From Muribaculaceae bacterium (lineage in GTDB: Bacteria > Bacteroidota > Bacteroidia > Bacteroidales > Muribaculaceae), in assembly GCA_017618355.1 (NCBI GenBank), contig JAFZUL010000027.1, positions 1-64,000 of the forward strand: a stretch of DNA of 64,000 nucleotides, read 5' to 3'. Position 1 is the stretch's first letter; the number at the start of each line of letters is the position of its first letter. A model generated the notes under the pieces. It ran no database searches, was not told where the DNA came from, and saw nothing but the letters and a program-made list of their open reading frames with translations. Shown here piece after piece: positions 50,977 to 62,491 of the stretch. A program made the translations under genes and the position numbers.

Positions 50977-52398
50977 TTATTCATTTTTTCTTTTTTTTTC
51001 CAATATTTTTTTCAAACCACCCTCGAAATCGGTTGTAAATTTTTCTCTTTTGGTGTTTGTTATTTGGGTTTTGGTCTTGCCCAAAAGCTCTGCTGCTTTA
51101 TCGATCCATCCGTCTTTATAGTTATGTTGAATATGAACATTAACGCACCGCAACAAATTGCGATTCCCATCTTTCCACAATGGGTTCAAGTATGCATGAT
51201 TAAAGCAGTTGGAAACCAGACTCTCATTAACATCTTTTATTGCCCCCTCATTTATTAGGAACGAATATAACGCCGACATATCGAATTCGATTTTCGGGGT
51301 ATAACTTTTCATGTGAGAGAAATCGGGCGCATCATCTTTTGTTGTTGCCTCAACTGATGGCGTTTGTTGAGGTTCTGGGGTCGGTTCTGGTTGGGTCGAG
51401 GTTGGGTTACGCTGCTCGATGGTTGGCATAATTACGTTGTCTAATATATCGGCAACACCATTGAATAAATCCAACGTCACGGCATCATTGCCGACAATCG
51501 AACTCCAATTATCAAAACTCTCGCAAATCTGGGTCGCCAATGCGCTCAAATTTTCAACGTCTTTCAGCAATGGGCAATTAACCAATTTCGTTTTTAATTC
51601 ATTGTCATGCTGCTTGCACCATTCCAGAACGCTGAACAACCGTGTTGTAACCTCATCACGGTTTCCCTCTGATGGAATTGGTGACACATTGGCGGCATGG
51701 TCATAGAACCTATAAAAATCAACAAATGCATTGTGCAACTCCTTGACAACATCAACATCGCATTTGCGCCAATATAGGAACTTTCGCAAATCACATATCA
51801 TTTGCAGATCGTCACACTGATTGATCATGTTATTTAGTCGCCTGACAACTTCATTGTCGGCGAGATCTTTGATGATATGTTCTGTCAGGAACTCTTCAAA
51901 AGTCAAGTCATCATATAAACCCAATTCATACAAATGCAATTTCTCAACGGCATAATCATCGGCGGTGGTGGGGTCGGTGTGACGGCGTGATTTCAAATTC
52001 TTATATTCGCCACTCAAAACCTTGAATGCCTCTTTGCAGAACTTGAACACATTTCCAACCTCTGGGTCGATAGTCTTTATTATTTTGGGCATATTGTCGC
52101 CAATCTCTGTTTTCAGATCACCAATAATTTTCAATGTCGGTTCAACCAATTCTTCAATTATACGATTTTGGTTGACGTTGCGTTGTGCCAGAACCTCACC
52201 CATTTTGCCTAAATCCACGTTGGCAATGGCTCGGTGTAATCGGCTCACACTCTCATCGGTATAATCGCAACCAACAAAACCACTCATTTGCAGCATGGAC
52301 AAATATCCGCTTGCAGCCTCTCGCAACTCTGATATATCACTACACTCCATCTGTCTATTAATAATTTGATCGACATTATTTGATAAAAACACTCTCAA
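50977..52398 (-). CDS. Protein of unknown function with proline-rich linker
   Basis: A 473-residue soluble protein with no signal peptide. Residues ~1-330 are helical and cysteine-containing (LREAASGYLSMLQMSGFVGC, IIEELVEPTLKIIGDLKTEI, FCKEAFKVLSGEYKNLKSRR); a proline/threonine/glutamate linker (~335-360, PTSTQPEPTPEPQQTP) leads to a C-terminal ~100-residue domain (FDMSALYSFLINEGAIKDVN, CFNHAYLNPLWKDGNRNLLR, KDGWIDKAAELLGKTKTQIT) reminiscent of a module common at the C-terminus of Bacteroidales mobile-element proteins such as RteC. Base composition and gene content here differ from the flanking core genes. I do not recognise a function. Confidence 0.65.
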   Translation of the reverse strand: MRVFLSNNVDQIINRQMECSDISELREAASGYLSMLQMSGFVGCDYTDESVSRLHRAIANVDLGKMGEVLAQRNVNQNRIIEELVEPTLKIIGDLKTEIGDNMPKIIKTIDPEVGNVFKFCKEAFKVLSGEYKNLKSRRHTDPTTADDYAVEKLHLYELGLYDDLTFEEFLTEHIIKDLADNEVVRRLNNMINQCDDLQMICDLRKFLYWRKCDVDVVKELHNAFVDFYRFYDHAANVSPIPSEGNRDEVTTRLFSVLEWCKQHDNELKTKLVNCPLLKDVENLSALATQICESFDNWSSIVGNDAVTLDLFNGVADILDNVIMPTIEQRNPTSTQPEPTPEPQQTPSVEATTKDDAPDFSHMKSYTPKIEFDMSALYSFLINEGAIKDVNESLVSNCFNHAYLNPLWKDGNRNLLRCVNVHIQHNYKDGWIDKAAELLGKTKTQITNTKREKFTTDFEGGLKKILEKKRKNE

Positions 52399-52463
52399 AC
52401 ATCAAGGTTATTATTGTAAAAAATATGTATCCAAATCTTTTTCATAACAAAAACATAAAATCT

Positions 52464-53588
52464 TTAATTGGCTAAATGATTATAACAAGTGGACAAAAGC
52501 TTATTAAACCAACTTAAAAAACCTTGGTAGAAATGTTCTTTCTTATATTTTTCAAGTCCAATTTTCGCTTGATCTGCCGTTTTTATTGCATCATTGTATC
52601 GGTGTGAGGACTCTAAAGAACTGCATTTTACCATATATGCAAGAAAATAAAAATTAGCTTCAGTATCATCTAAATTCCTTTTTCTAAGAATTGATTTGTA
52701 TGTGTTTATTGATTTATCAAGATACAATAATCCATCAACATAATTGCTTAAATCACTATAATTTGAACCAACATAATAATATGCATAGGCTCTTCTTGAA
52801 TCTTCATTGGCATAATTTAACATCAATTTTGAATATTCCAATGATTTAGAATAATTCTTTTTTAGCGAAAACATATTTGACAATCTAAAATAAACTTCAA
52901 ATAGAATATTGTCTTCATTTTCTCCCTCATCTAATTCTATTGCTTTAAGCCAACACTTGATAGCTGATTCTTCATCATCAAGATTGTCATAACAAGTTCC
53001 CATATAACATAACACCCAAGGATCTGTATCGTCACCATAGGAATCATATACAATTCTAAAATACTTGAGTGCTTCTGCATAAATCCTATCAAAAAAGAAG
53101 CTTTCTGCTTTATCGTAAAACGATTCTATTTCTTTTTCTGTATATATGTTAGCATTATGAATGACAAGGTCTTCACCATCTATAGAAACTCTACCCAATT
53201 TTTGTATTACAGATTGACCGAGTAGCAGTGGGGCATTTTGAGTAGGGACAACAATAGCAGTAACATTTTCAATAGTTAGTCCTGCAATTTCAATCTCTCT
53301 CAAATTGATTACGACATTGTCAATAACACTTCCATCTGCAATGGTAGACTGGGAAACTCCTTTAATGTCAGTCTTTTCTAGATAACCATTTTCAAGCATC
53401 ATTTCAGCGTATGATGAAGACATACACACCGTAGCAGCTCCAGTATCAAAAATGAATTTCATTTTTAATCCATTGACTTTGCAAGGAACTTTATATACAC
53501 CTCCTTCTTTCTCCATATGAATTCTCACTTCAGCATTCAAAGAGAAACAAAACAGTAAAGCAATGATTAACGTAAAAACATGTTTCAT
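52464..53588 (-). CDS. Secreted retropepsin-like aspartic protease with TPR domain
   Basis: A 374-residue protein read from MKHVFTLIIALLFCFSLNAE, which gives a good signal peptide; the longer frame to 53654 adds a basic non-signal tail. Residues ~22-145 are a clan AA (retropepsin-like) domain with catalytic FDTGAATVCMS (D48) and the late LLLGQSVIQKLGRVSIDGED. A single domain of this type must dimerise to be active. Residues ~150-374 contain several TPR-like helical repeats (AEALKYFRIVYDSYGDDTDP, SAIKCWLKAIELDEGENEDN, SKSLEYSKLMLNYANEDSRR). A periplasmic protease with a protein-binding arm is the best reading. The gene is AT-rich. Confidence 0.75.
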   Translation of the reverse strand: MKHVFTLIIALLFCFSLNAEVRIHMEKEGGVYKVPCKVNGLKMKFIFDTGAATVCMSSSYAEMMLENGYLEKTDIKGVSQSTIADGSVIDNVVINLREIEIAGLTIENVTAIVVPTQNAPLLLGQSVIQKLGRVSIDGEDLVIHNANIYTEKEIESFYDKAESFFFDRIYAEALKYFRIVYDSYGDDTDPWVLCYMGTCYDNLDDEESAIKCWLKAIELDEGENEDNILFEVYFRLSNMFSLKKNYSKSLEYSKLMLNYANEDSRRAYAYYYVGSNYSDLSNYVDGLLYLDKSINTYKSILRKRNLDDTEANFYFLAYMVKCSSLESSHRYNDAIKTADQAKIGLEKYKKEHFYQGFLSWFNKLLSTCYNHLAN

Positions 53589-53731
53589 GATTTCCAAATT
53601 TAGTTTATTGTGCAAATATAATGCTTTTTTTCTGAGTATTCTAATTTTCAACACTATTTAGTAATTGAATCTTAGAATTGACCTATAGGCTCTTTTATTA
53701 TTTTTATCGACTGATCAATGAATAATTTGTC

Positions 53732-53919
53732 TTTTTGCGACAAAATTTCAAGCAAAAATCTTGCCACAAAGGGTAAAAAAAGTGCGGTTGCGACAGAATT
53801 TCTTTCAATAATCTTGCCGCAAAGGGTAAAAAAAGTGCGTTTGCGGCAGAATTGCGCTCGCCAATCTTGCCGCAAAAGGTGTAAAAAGCGCATTTGCGGC
53901 AGAATATCCAATTAAGTTT
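53732..53919. repeat. 53-bp tandem repeat with internal hairpin
   Basis: Three units start at 53761, 53814 and 53867 (CTTGCC(A/G)CAAAGGGTAAAA type), with a partial unit before and a decayed one after. Each unit holds TGCCGCAAA and TTTGCGGCA, a 9-bp stem. The period is not a multiple of 3, so it is not coding. It fills much of the 550-bp gap between the retropepsin gene and the V-ATPase operon; the rest is AT-rich apart from a GC hairpin at 54009-54029. Confidence 0.7.
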
Positions 53920-54101
53920 TGTGCCGAAACTTGCTAAAAGTGGCAAAAAGTGAGATTTACAGAGTTTAGTTTCCTTAAGAAAAAACAACTCTGCAAATTA
54001 TGATTTTTGGGGAGCGCGCGCACTCCCCCATTTACCTTTTAGAGCTCTAACTCCCTAACTTTTTCACTTTGGGTTAAAACTACTCATTATTGTAATTATT
54101 T

Positions 54102-54131
54102 TTTGAGCATTAGAAAAAATGACTACCTTTG
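54102..54131 (+). promoter_or_regulatory. Promoter of V-type ATPase operon
   Basis: TTTG (54102-54105), 18 bp, TACCTTTG (54124-54131). The transcript would begin about 8-17 nt before the possible start codons at 54145 and 54154. Confidence 0.65.
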
Positions 54132-54144
54132 TAGTCGAAATTAA

Positions 54145-54744
54145 ATGGAATATATGGAAACTAAAATTAAAGAACTGACAGACAAACTCTTAAGCGAAGG
54201 CGTTGAAAAAGGCAAGGCTGAAGCAGAGAAGATTATAGCATCAGCCAAGGAAGAATCGGCAGCTATAATTGCAGAAGCCAAGAATAAAGCCGATGAGATT
54301 GTTGCAGCAGCAAAAAAGGAATCGGAATCGCTCAATGAGAACACCAAGAGCGAGTTGAAGATGTATTCAGCTCAGGCGCTGAGTGCCCTTAAGACGGAGG
54401 TCGCCAATGTGCTTACCGGCAATGTAGTGAGCGAGGTCGTTAAAAAATCTGTTGAAGATAAGGACTTTATGAATAAATTCCTCCTGAAGCTTGCTGAGAA
54501 GTGGGGAGCTCAGGAAGATATCGTTATCTCTACTGAGGACGCCGAAGGATTGAAAGCAGTGTTTGCTAAACAAGCTAAGGGGCTACTTGACAAATCAGTA
54601 AAAATACAAGGCGTTCACGACCAAAAGGCACTGTTTACCATTGAACCTGCCGACGGTTCATACAAGGTAAATTTCGGAGAAGAGGAATTTGAGGATTACT
54701 TCAAATCGTTCCTTCGTCCACAGTTGATTGAGATGCTTTTTTAA
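54145..54744 (+). CDS. V-type ATP synthase subunit E
   Basis: A 199-residue peripheral-stalk protein, read from MEYMETKIKEL; the second ATG at 54154 is an equally good start. The N-terminal half is a long alanine/lysine/glutamate coiled coil (GVEKGKAEAEKIIASAKEES), the C-terminal half a globular head (LLDKSVKIQGVHDQKALFTI). It is the first gene of a seven-gene operon E-DUF2764-A-B-D-I-K, the order known from Chlamydia and spirochaetes. In V/A-ATPases subunit E, usually with a partner G/H, holds the A3B3 head fixed to subunit I; no G/H gene is present here. Confidence 0.88.
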   Translation: MEYMETKIKELTDKLLSEGVEKGKAEAEKIIASAKEESAAIIAEAKNKADEIVAAAKKESESLNENTKSELKMYSAQALSALKTEVANVLTGNVVSEVVKKSVEDKDFMNKFLLKLAEKWGAQEDIVISTEDAEGLKAVFAKQAKGLLDKSVKIQGVHDQKALFTIEPADGSYKVNFGEEEFEDYFKSFLRPQLIEMLF

Positions 54745-54765
54745 TGCATAATTGCATAAATCAAG

Positions 54766-55626
54766 ATGGGGAATTACTATTGTTTAATGGCTGGCTTGCC
54801 TGACATCTCTTTGAATGATGCAAAGAAGGCACCAACAGTAGCTGAATTGAAAGAGGAATGTGAGAACATCCTTTCTGATTCGGACAAGAAACGATTATCC
54901 TATTTCTTCCTGAAATATGATTGTCAGAATATTGTCAGGCTGCTGAAGAACCCTGAAGCCACGTTGCTGCCCAACGGCAATTACACGCTTGAGCAGTATC
55001 GGGACTTGATCACATCGGCTCAGGAGATGAACTACAATGTGCGCCGATACCCCTCTTTCATGTCAAATTATGCACGTGAATACCCATATAACAAAGATAA
55101 AGCAGGCTTCTTTGCCGAAGATGCCATGCTGCTGGAGTACTACAAGTATGCGATGGGTTGCTCTAGCAGGATGATTGCCGATTGGTATGAGTTCAATTTC
55201 AACGTGACAAACATCCTTACGGCCATGATTGCCCGCAAGAATGGATGGAACGTAGGCGACTATATACAGGGCGACAACGAAGTGACAGAGGTTCTACTCA
55301 CAAACAGCACAAATGATTTCAGTCAATTGGCTGTGTATGACTTTTTGGGCGATCTGATAAAAGTGGCCGATGAGACCGATCCTGTGTTGAAAGAGAAAAA
55401 GATTGATGCCTTCAAATGGGCTTGGCTTGACGAACGCACATTCTTCGACTTTTTCTCTATTGAAGCCTTGTTCGCTTATTTCTGTAAGCTTGAGATACTT
55501 GAGCGCTGGGGACATTTGGATATAGAGGAAGGTAAGTCCACTTTCAAACAGATTATCGAGAACCTCCGAAAAGAAGCCCAAGTGCCTGCCGAATTTTTAG
55601 GGATTAGTCGCACTTCGCGCTATTAG
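54766..55626 (+). CDS. DUF2764 protein of the V-type ATPase operon (probable subunit C analogue)
   Basis: A 286-residue protein starting MGNYYCLMAGLPDISLNDAK, the typical opening of DUF2764, found in V-ATPase operons of Bacteroidota, Chlamydiae and spirochaetes. It is helical (FFAEDAMLLEYYKYAMGCSS, FNFNVTNILTAMIARKNGWN, FDFFSIEALFAYFCKLEILE). Position and the absence of a recognisable subunit C in the operon suggest it takes the place of C/d, the funnel that couples the rotor axle to the K ring. That role is inference from context. It begins 21 bp after subunit E. Confidence 0.85.
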   Translation: MGNYYCLMAGLPDISLNDAKKAPTVAELKEECENILSDSDKKRLSYFFLKYDCQNIVRLLKNPEATLLPNGNYTLEQYRDLITSAQEMNYNVRRYPSFMSNYAREYPYNKDKAGFFAEDAMLLEYYKYAMGCSSRMIADWYEFNFNVTNILTAMIARKNGWNVGDYIQGDNEVTEVLLTNSTNDFSQLAVYDFLGDLIKVADETDPVLKEKKIDAFKWAWLDERTFFDFFSIEALFAYFCKLEILERWGHLDIEEGKSTFKQIIENLRKEAQVPAEFLGISRTSRY

Positions 55627-55726
55627 CGATTAATGATTAGTGAATGCGTTGCAAGAAGTCTCATCACTATCTTCGATAAACGATAAACGAATAACGAAAA
55701 ACGAAAATTCAGATAAATATTGACAA

Positions 55727-57481
55727 ATGACTAATGGAACTGTAAAAGGCGTTATTGCCAACATGGTGACTCTTGAAGTTGACGGGCCTGTTTCTCAAGG
55801 TGAGATATGCTATATCAAAACAGGTGGTGACCGCTTAATGGCTGAGGTTATCAAGGTGGTGGGAGCCGATGTGTATGTTCAGGTGTTTGAATCAACACGC
55901 GGACTGAAAGTCGGGGCCACTGCCGATTTTACCGGACATCTGCTTGAGGTGAAATTGGCTCCAGGCATGTTATCTAAGAACTTTGACGGTTTGCAGAACG
56001 ACCTCGACAAGATGGAAGGTGTCTTCCTGAAACGTGGTCAGTACACCAACCCACTGGACGAAGACCGCATTTGGGATTTTGAGCCATTGGTGAAGGTTGG
56101 TGATACAGTACAGGCATCTGACTGGTTGGGTAAGGTTGAAGAAAACTGCCAGCCTCTGAAGATCATGGCTCCTTTCCAGATGGAAGGGACAGCAACAGTG
56201 AAGCAGATTGCCACAGCAGGTCAGTATAAGATAACCGATACGATTGCTGTTTTGGAGAAAGAAAACGGCGAAGAAGTGTATGTTGACATGATTCAGCATT
56301 GGCCTGTAAAGTTTGCCTTGACCAACTACAAGCAGAAACCGCGTCCATTCAAGTTGCTCGAGACAGGAGTGCGTACCATAGATACATTTAACCCTATCGT
56401 AGAGGGAGGCACGGGATTCATCCCTGGTCCGTTTGGCACTGGCAAGACTGTTCTTCAGCATGCCATCTCAAAGCAGGCCGAGGCCGACATCGTCATCATC
56501 GCTGCATGTGGTGAGCGTGCTAACGAGGTGGTGGAAATCTTTACGGAGTTCCCAGAATTGGTTGATCCACACACAGGCCGTAAGCTGATGGAGCGCACCA
56601 TCATCATCGCCAACACCTCCAATATGCCTGTTGCAGCTCGTGAGGCATCAGTATATACCGCTATGACAATGGCAGAGTATTACCGCTCGATGGGATTGAG
56701 AGTGTTGCTGATGGCCGATTCTACTTCTCGATGGGCTCAGGCACTCCGTGAGATGTCAAACCGCATGGAGGAGCTTCCAGGACCCGATGCGTTCCCAATG
56801 GACCTCAGTGCCTTGATAAGCAACTTCTATGGTCGTGCCGGATACGTTTACCTGAATAACGGCGAAGTGGGCAGTATCACCTTCATAGGCACAGTATCGC
56901 CAGCAGGTGGAAACCTGAAGGAGCCTGTCACAGAGAGCACCAAAAAGGTGGCACGCTGCTTCTATGCTCTTGAACAGGAACGTGCCGACAAGAAGCGTTA
57001 TCCTGCAGTGAATCCAATCGACTCCTATTCAAAGTATCTTGAATATCCTGAATTTGCTGATTATATCTCGAAGCAGATAAATGATGAATGGATACCAAAG
57101 GTATTGGCACTAAAGACCCGCATGCAACGTGGAAAGGAGATTGCCGAGCAAATCAACATCCTTGGTGATGACGGCGTACCTGTTGACTATCACGAGACTT
57201 TCTGGAAGTCGGAGGTCATCGATTTTGTCATCCTTCAGCAGGATGCGTTCGATGAGATTGATGCAGTAACCTCGCTGGAACGCCAGGAAGATATTCTGAA
57301 TCTGGTAACAGAAATATGTGAGGTGGACTTTAAGTTTGACAACTTCTTGGATGTGGTAGATTGTTTCAAGAAGTTGATCAACCTGTGCAAGCAGATGAAC
57401 TACTCAGAATTCAAGTCGGCACAGTACAACGACTGTGTGGCTCAAATCAAAGCAATGATAGAACCATTTAAAGTGGCATAA
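55727..57481 (+). CDS. V-type ATP synthase catalytic subunit A
   Basis: A 584-residue catalytic subunit, standard length. It starts with the beta-barrel (GTVKGVIANMVTLEVDGPVS), contains the V/A-specific non-homologous region (~110-190), Walker A GPFGTGKTVLQ (~234), the catalytic Glu in ACGERANEVVEIFTEFPEL, Walker B VLLMADSTSRWAQALREMSN and AGGNLKEPVTESTKKVARCF. It forms the catalytic hexamer with subunit B. A 100-bp spacer before it, containing AACGATAAACGAATAACGAA, lacks a clear promoter. Confidence 0.96.
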   Translation: MTNGTVKGVIANMVTLEVDGPVSQGEICYIKTGGDRLMAEVIKVVGADVYVQVFESTRGLKVGATADFTGHLLEVKLAPGMLSKNFDGLQNDLDKMEGVFLKRGQYTNPLDEDRIWDFEPLVKVGDTVQASDWLGKVEENCQPLKIMAPFQMEGTATVKQIATAGQYKITDTIAVLEKENGEEVYVDMIQHWPVKFALTNYKQKPRPFKLLETGVRTIDTFNPIVEGGTGFIPGPFGTGKTVLQHAISKQAEADIVIIAACGERANEVVEIFTEFPELVDPHTGRKLMERTIIIANTSNMPVAAREASVYTAMTMAEYYRSMGLRVLLMADSTSRWAQALREMSNRMEELPGPDAFPMDLSALISNFYGRAGYVYLNNGEVGSITFIGTVSPAGGNLKEPVTESTKKVARCFYALEQERADKKRYPAVNPIDSYSKYLEYPEFADYISKQINDEWIPKVLALKTRMQRGKEIAEQINILGDDGVPVDYHETFWKSEVIDFVILQQDAFDEIDAVTSLERQEDILNLVTEICEVDFKFDNFLDVVDCFKKLINLCKQMNYSEFKSAQYNDCVAQIKAMIEPFKVA

Positions 57482-57486
57482 TCACT

Positions 57487-58809
57487 ATGGCAAAAGCATT
57501 TCAGAAAGTATATACAAAGATAAGCCAGATAACAAAGGCAACTTGCTCGTTAAAGGCAAAAGGTGTTGGCTATGACGAGTTGGCTACTATCAACGGCAAG
57601 TTGGCTCAAGTGGTGAAGATTGCAGGTGACGACATCACCCTTCAGGTGTTTGAGGGGACAGGAGGCATCCCGACCAATGCAGAGGTGGTATTCCTTGGCA
57701 AGGCTCCTTCGCTAAAAGTCAGCGACCAACTCGCCGGACGTTTCTTTAATGCATATGGTCAGCCAATCGATGGGGGACCAGAGATTGAAGGAAAGGAAGT
57801 GGAGATTGGAGGGCCGTCAGTGAACCCAGTACGTCGTAAGCAGCCAAGTGAACTGATTGCAACAGGCATCGCAGGTATCGACTTGAACAACACCCTTGTT
57901 TCAGGACAGAAGATTCCGTTCTTTGCCGACCCTGACCAGCCGTTCAATGAAGTGATGGCCATGGTGGCTTTGCGCGCTAAGGCCGACAAGATCATCCTTG
58001 GCGGTATGGGTATGACCAATGATGACTATTACTTCTTCCGCAACACATTCTCCAATGCAGGAGCTCTCGATCGCATCATCAGTTTCATGAATACAACCGA
58101 AGACCCGGCAGTAGAGCGCTTGCTGATTCCAGATATGGCACTTGCTGCAGCTGAGTATTTCGCTGTTGAGAAGCACGAGAAGGTGCTGGTGTTGCTAACC
58201 GATATGACTTTATACGCCGATTCGCTATCTATCGTGTCGAATCGCATGGATCAGATTCCATCGAAGGACTCTATGCCTGGTTCGCTCTATTCCGACTTGG
58301 CCAAGATTTACGAGAAGGCAGTTCAGCTCCCAGAGAGTGCAGGTGGCGGTTCCATCACTATTATTGCCGTCACAACCCTTTCTGGAGGGGACATCACGCA
58401 TGCCGTGCCTGATAACACTGGTTACATCACCGAAGGTCAGCTATATCTACGTCGTGATTCCGATGTAGGAAAGGTAATCATCGACCCATTCCGCTCGCTC
58501 TCACGTCTTAAACAGCTTGTTGCAGGCAAGAAGACACGTAAGGACCACTCACAGGTGATGAATGCCGCCATACGTCTTTATTCCGATGCAGCCAATGCAA
58601 AGACAAAGTTGGAGAATGGATTTGATTTGACTGATTATGACAACCGCTGTCTCGACTTCGCAAAGGACTATTCTAAAAAGTTGCTGGCGATTGACGTAGA
58701 TCTCGACACCACCGAGATGCTTGATGTTACTTGGACCTTGTTCCAGAAGTACTTCAAGCTAGAGGAAGTCAACATTAAGAAAGAATTCACCGATATTTAC
58801 TGGAAGTAA
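57487..58809 (+). CDS. V-type ATP synthase subunit B
   Basis: A 440-residue non-catalytic nucleotide-binding subunit. It lacks a Walker A loop: the equivalent region reads SGQKIPFFADPDQPFNEVMA, as in all B subunits. Other marks are GGPEIEGKEVEIGGPSVNPV, VLVLLTDMTLYADSLSIVSN, GGGSITIIAVTTLSGGDITH and YLRRDSDVGKVIIDPFRSLS. It starts 5 bp after subunit A and stops immediately before subunit D. It alternates with A in the head and completes the catalytic sites. Confidence 0.95.
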   Translation: MAKAFQKVYTKISQITKATCSLKAKGVGYDELATINGKLAQVVKIAGDDITLQVFEGTGGIPTNAEVVFLGKAPSLKVSDQLAGRFFNAYGQPIDGGPEIEGKEVEIGGPSVNPVRRKQPSELIATGIAGIDLNNTLVSGQKIPFFADPDQPFNEVMAMVALRAKADKIILGGMGMTNDDYYFFRNTFSNAGALDRIISFMNTTEDPAVERLLIPDMALAAAEYFAVEKHEKVLVLLTDMTLYADSLSIVSNRMDQIPSKDSMPGSLYSDLAKIYEKAVQLPESAGGGSITIIAVTTLSGGDITHAVPDNTGYITEGQLYLRRDSDVGKVIIDPFRSLSRLKQLVAGKKTRKDHSQVMNAAIRLYSDAANAKTKLENGFDLTDYDNRCLDFAKDYSKKLLAIDVDLDTTEMLDVTWTLFQKYFKLEEVNIKKEFTDIYWK

Positions 58810-59456
58810 ATGGCGATAACGTTTCAATATAATAAAACATCGCTTCAACATATAGAGAAACAGCTGAAAACGCGACAGCGCACCTTGCCTATCATCAAGA
58901 GCAAGGAGACGGCTTTGCGCCTTGAGGTGAAGAAATGCAAGGAGGAAGCCGATGAGCTGAAGACGAAATTGGAGCAGCAGATTCAGGGCTATGAGTCCAT
59001 GTATGCGCTTTGGGGTGAGTTCGACGCTTCGTTGGTTTCGCTAAAAAATGTGGAGATTGACGTAAAAAAGGTGGCAGGTGTGCGAGTTCCTGTTTTGACA
59101 AACATTCAATTCGACGTGAAGCCGTTTGGTTTGTTCAGCGCTCCTAAATGGTACTTCGATGGCATCAATCTACTTAAAGGTCTTGCCAAGACAGCGGTGG
59201 AGCATGAGTTTGTGGAAGCCAAACTAGCACTGCTCGACTATGCCCGTCGCAAAACGACGCAGAAGGTAAACCTCTTTGAGAAGGTGCAGATTCCAGGATT
59301 CCAGGAGGCTATTCGCAAAATCAAGCGATTCATGGAAGACGAGGAGAACCTCTCCAAGTCGTCGCAAAAGATTCTGAAGGCGCTACAAGAGAAACGCAAG
59401 CTAGCCAATGTTCCTGTGGAGGCCGAAGACGATGAACAAAGAAAGGAGGTCGAGAT

Positions 59457-59460
<4 letters not shown>
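58810..59460 (+). CDS. V-type ATP synthase subunit D
   Basis: A 216-residue central-axle protein whose ATG follows directly on the subunit B stop. Two long antiparallel helices are evident (TSLQHIEKQLKTRQRTLPII, LEVKKCKEEADELKTKLEQQ and the C-terminal RKIKRFMEDEENLSKSSQKI), joined by a short central part. It rotates inside the A3B3 head; in other V/A-ATPases it binds subunit F, for which no gene is seen here. The stop overlaps the next start by 4 bp (ATGA). Confidence 0.92.
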
Positions 59461-61863
<2,403 letters not shown>

Positions 61864-61882
61864 TAAGCGAAATTATCATCGC

Positions 61883-61964
61883 TCGCCTGTGACGAAATTG
61901 GTAGACGCGCTAGACTTAGGATCTAGTAACGCAAGTTGTGTAGGTTCGAGTCCTATCAGGCGCA
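61883..61964 (+). tRNA. tRNA-Leu (anticodon TAG), second copy with two stem defects
   Basis: Eighty of 82 positions equal the intact copy at 49374. The two changes both break pairs: position 1 is T, opposite C72, and position 10 is A, opposite C25 in the D stem. The anticodon, variable and T arms are intact. No TAnnTTTG promoter precedes it; it lies 19 bp after subunit K and has a strong terminator. It may be transcribed from the V-ATPase operon or be a decaying duplicate. Confidence 0.7.
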
Positions 61965-61974
61965 CAACAAAAAC

Positions 61975-62014
61975 AAATATCCCGCTGGAAATTTTCAGCG
62001 GGATATTTTTGTTT
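61975..62014 (+). terminator. Terminator of V-ATPase operon/tRNA-Leu copy 2
   Basis: AAATATCCCGCTG pairs with CAGCGGGATATTT across a short loop (a 13-bp stem), followed by TTGTTT. Confidence 0.85.
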
Positions 62015-62304
62015 CATTAAAACATCCACGTTTGTTACCCCTTCTTGACTCTTGTGACCTATAAAAAGTCTATCAGCTATCTAAGATGTGTGTTCAATAG
62101 TAGTACTTTATTTGCACCGAAAATGATTAGTTTCCAATTTGCATGTTTAGGAATTCTGTCGTTCTTATTTGCCATCCCTGCCAGGGCGAGAACGTCTGCA
62201 GGCAAAATTTGAACATTACTATAATAATGTATATTTTATCTAACCTTTCAGAAAAGTTTTCAACAATTAAAACATACTTTATTGCAAACGATGTAATATA
62301 TTTG

Positions 62305-62312
62305 TATCTTTG
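62305..62312 (+). promoter_or_regulatory. -7 element in the gap before the GIY-YIG gene
   Basis: TATCTTTG, with ATTG 20 bp upstream, about 300 bp before the next gene. The gap 62015-62613 is otherwise AT-rich; it holds a lipoprotein-gene remnant at 62492 and nothing else recognised. Confidence 0.45.
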
Positions 62313-62491
62313 CAACATTAATTGGATTAACTTCTAATTCCAGATAACGACCATTACTACTTATCGTAGCAACAATACAACAAACTCCTTTGTGGTAAGA
62401 AAGGCTTTGGTCGGCTTTTAGGCACTACTTAGAAGTTTTGTTTTACAAATTAATAAACATATTTAGCACGACTCCAAATCAATTATTAATT

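Noticed and set aside
53732..53919. CRISPR array
   Set aside because: Units are direct 53-bp repeats without distinct spacers, and no cas genes are in the window.
53672..53988. Two minus-strand frames of 79 and 94 codons with repeated peptide RNSAANALFLPFAARL
   Set aside because: They come from the 53-bp tandem repeat, whose period is not a multiple of 3; the similar peptides appear in different frames.
54009..54029. Terminator before the V-ATPase operon
   Set aside because: The GC hairpin has no T run on either strand, so it is only noted as a repeat-like hairpin.
62127..62318. Overlapping frames of about 63 codons on both strands
   Set aside because: AT-rich sequence without a recognisable product or start signal.
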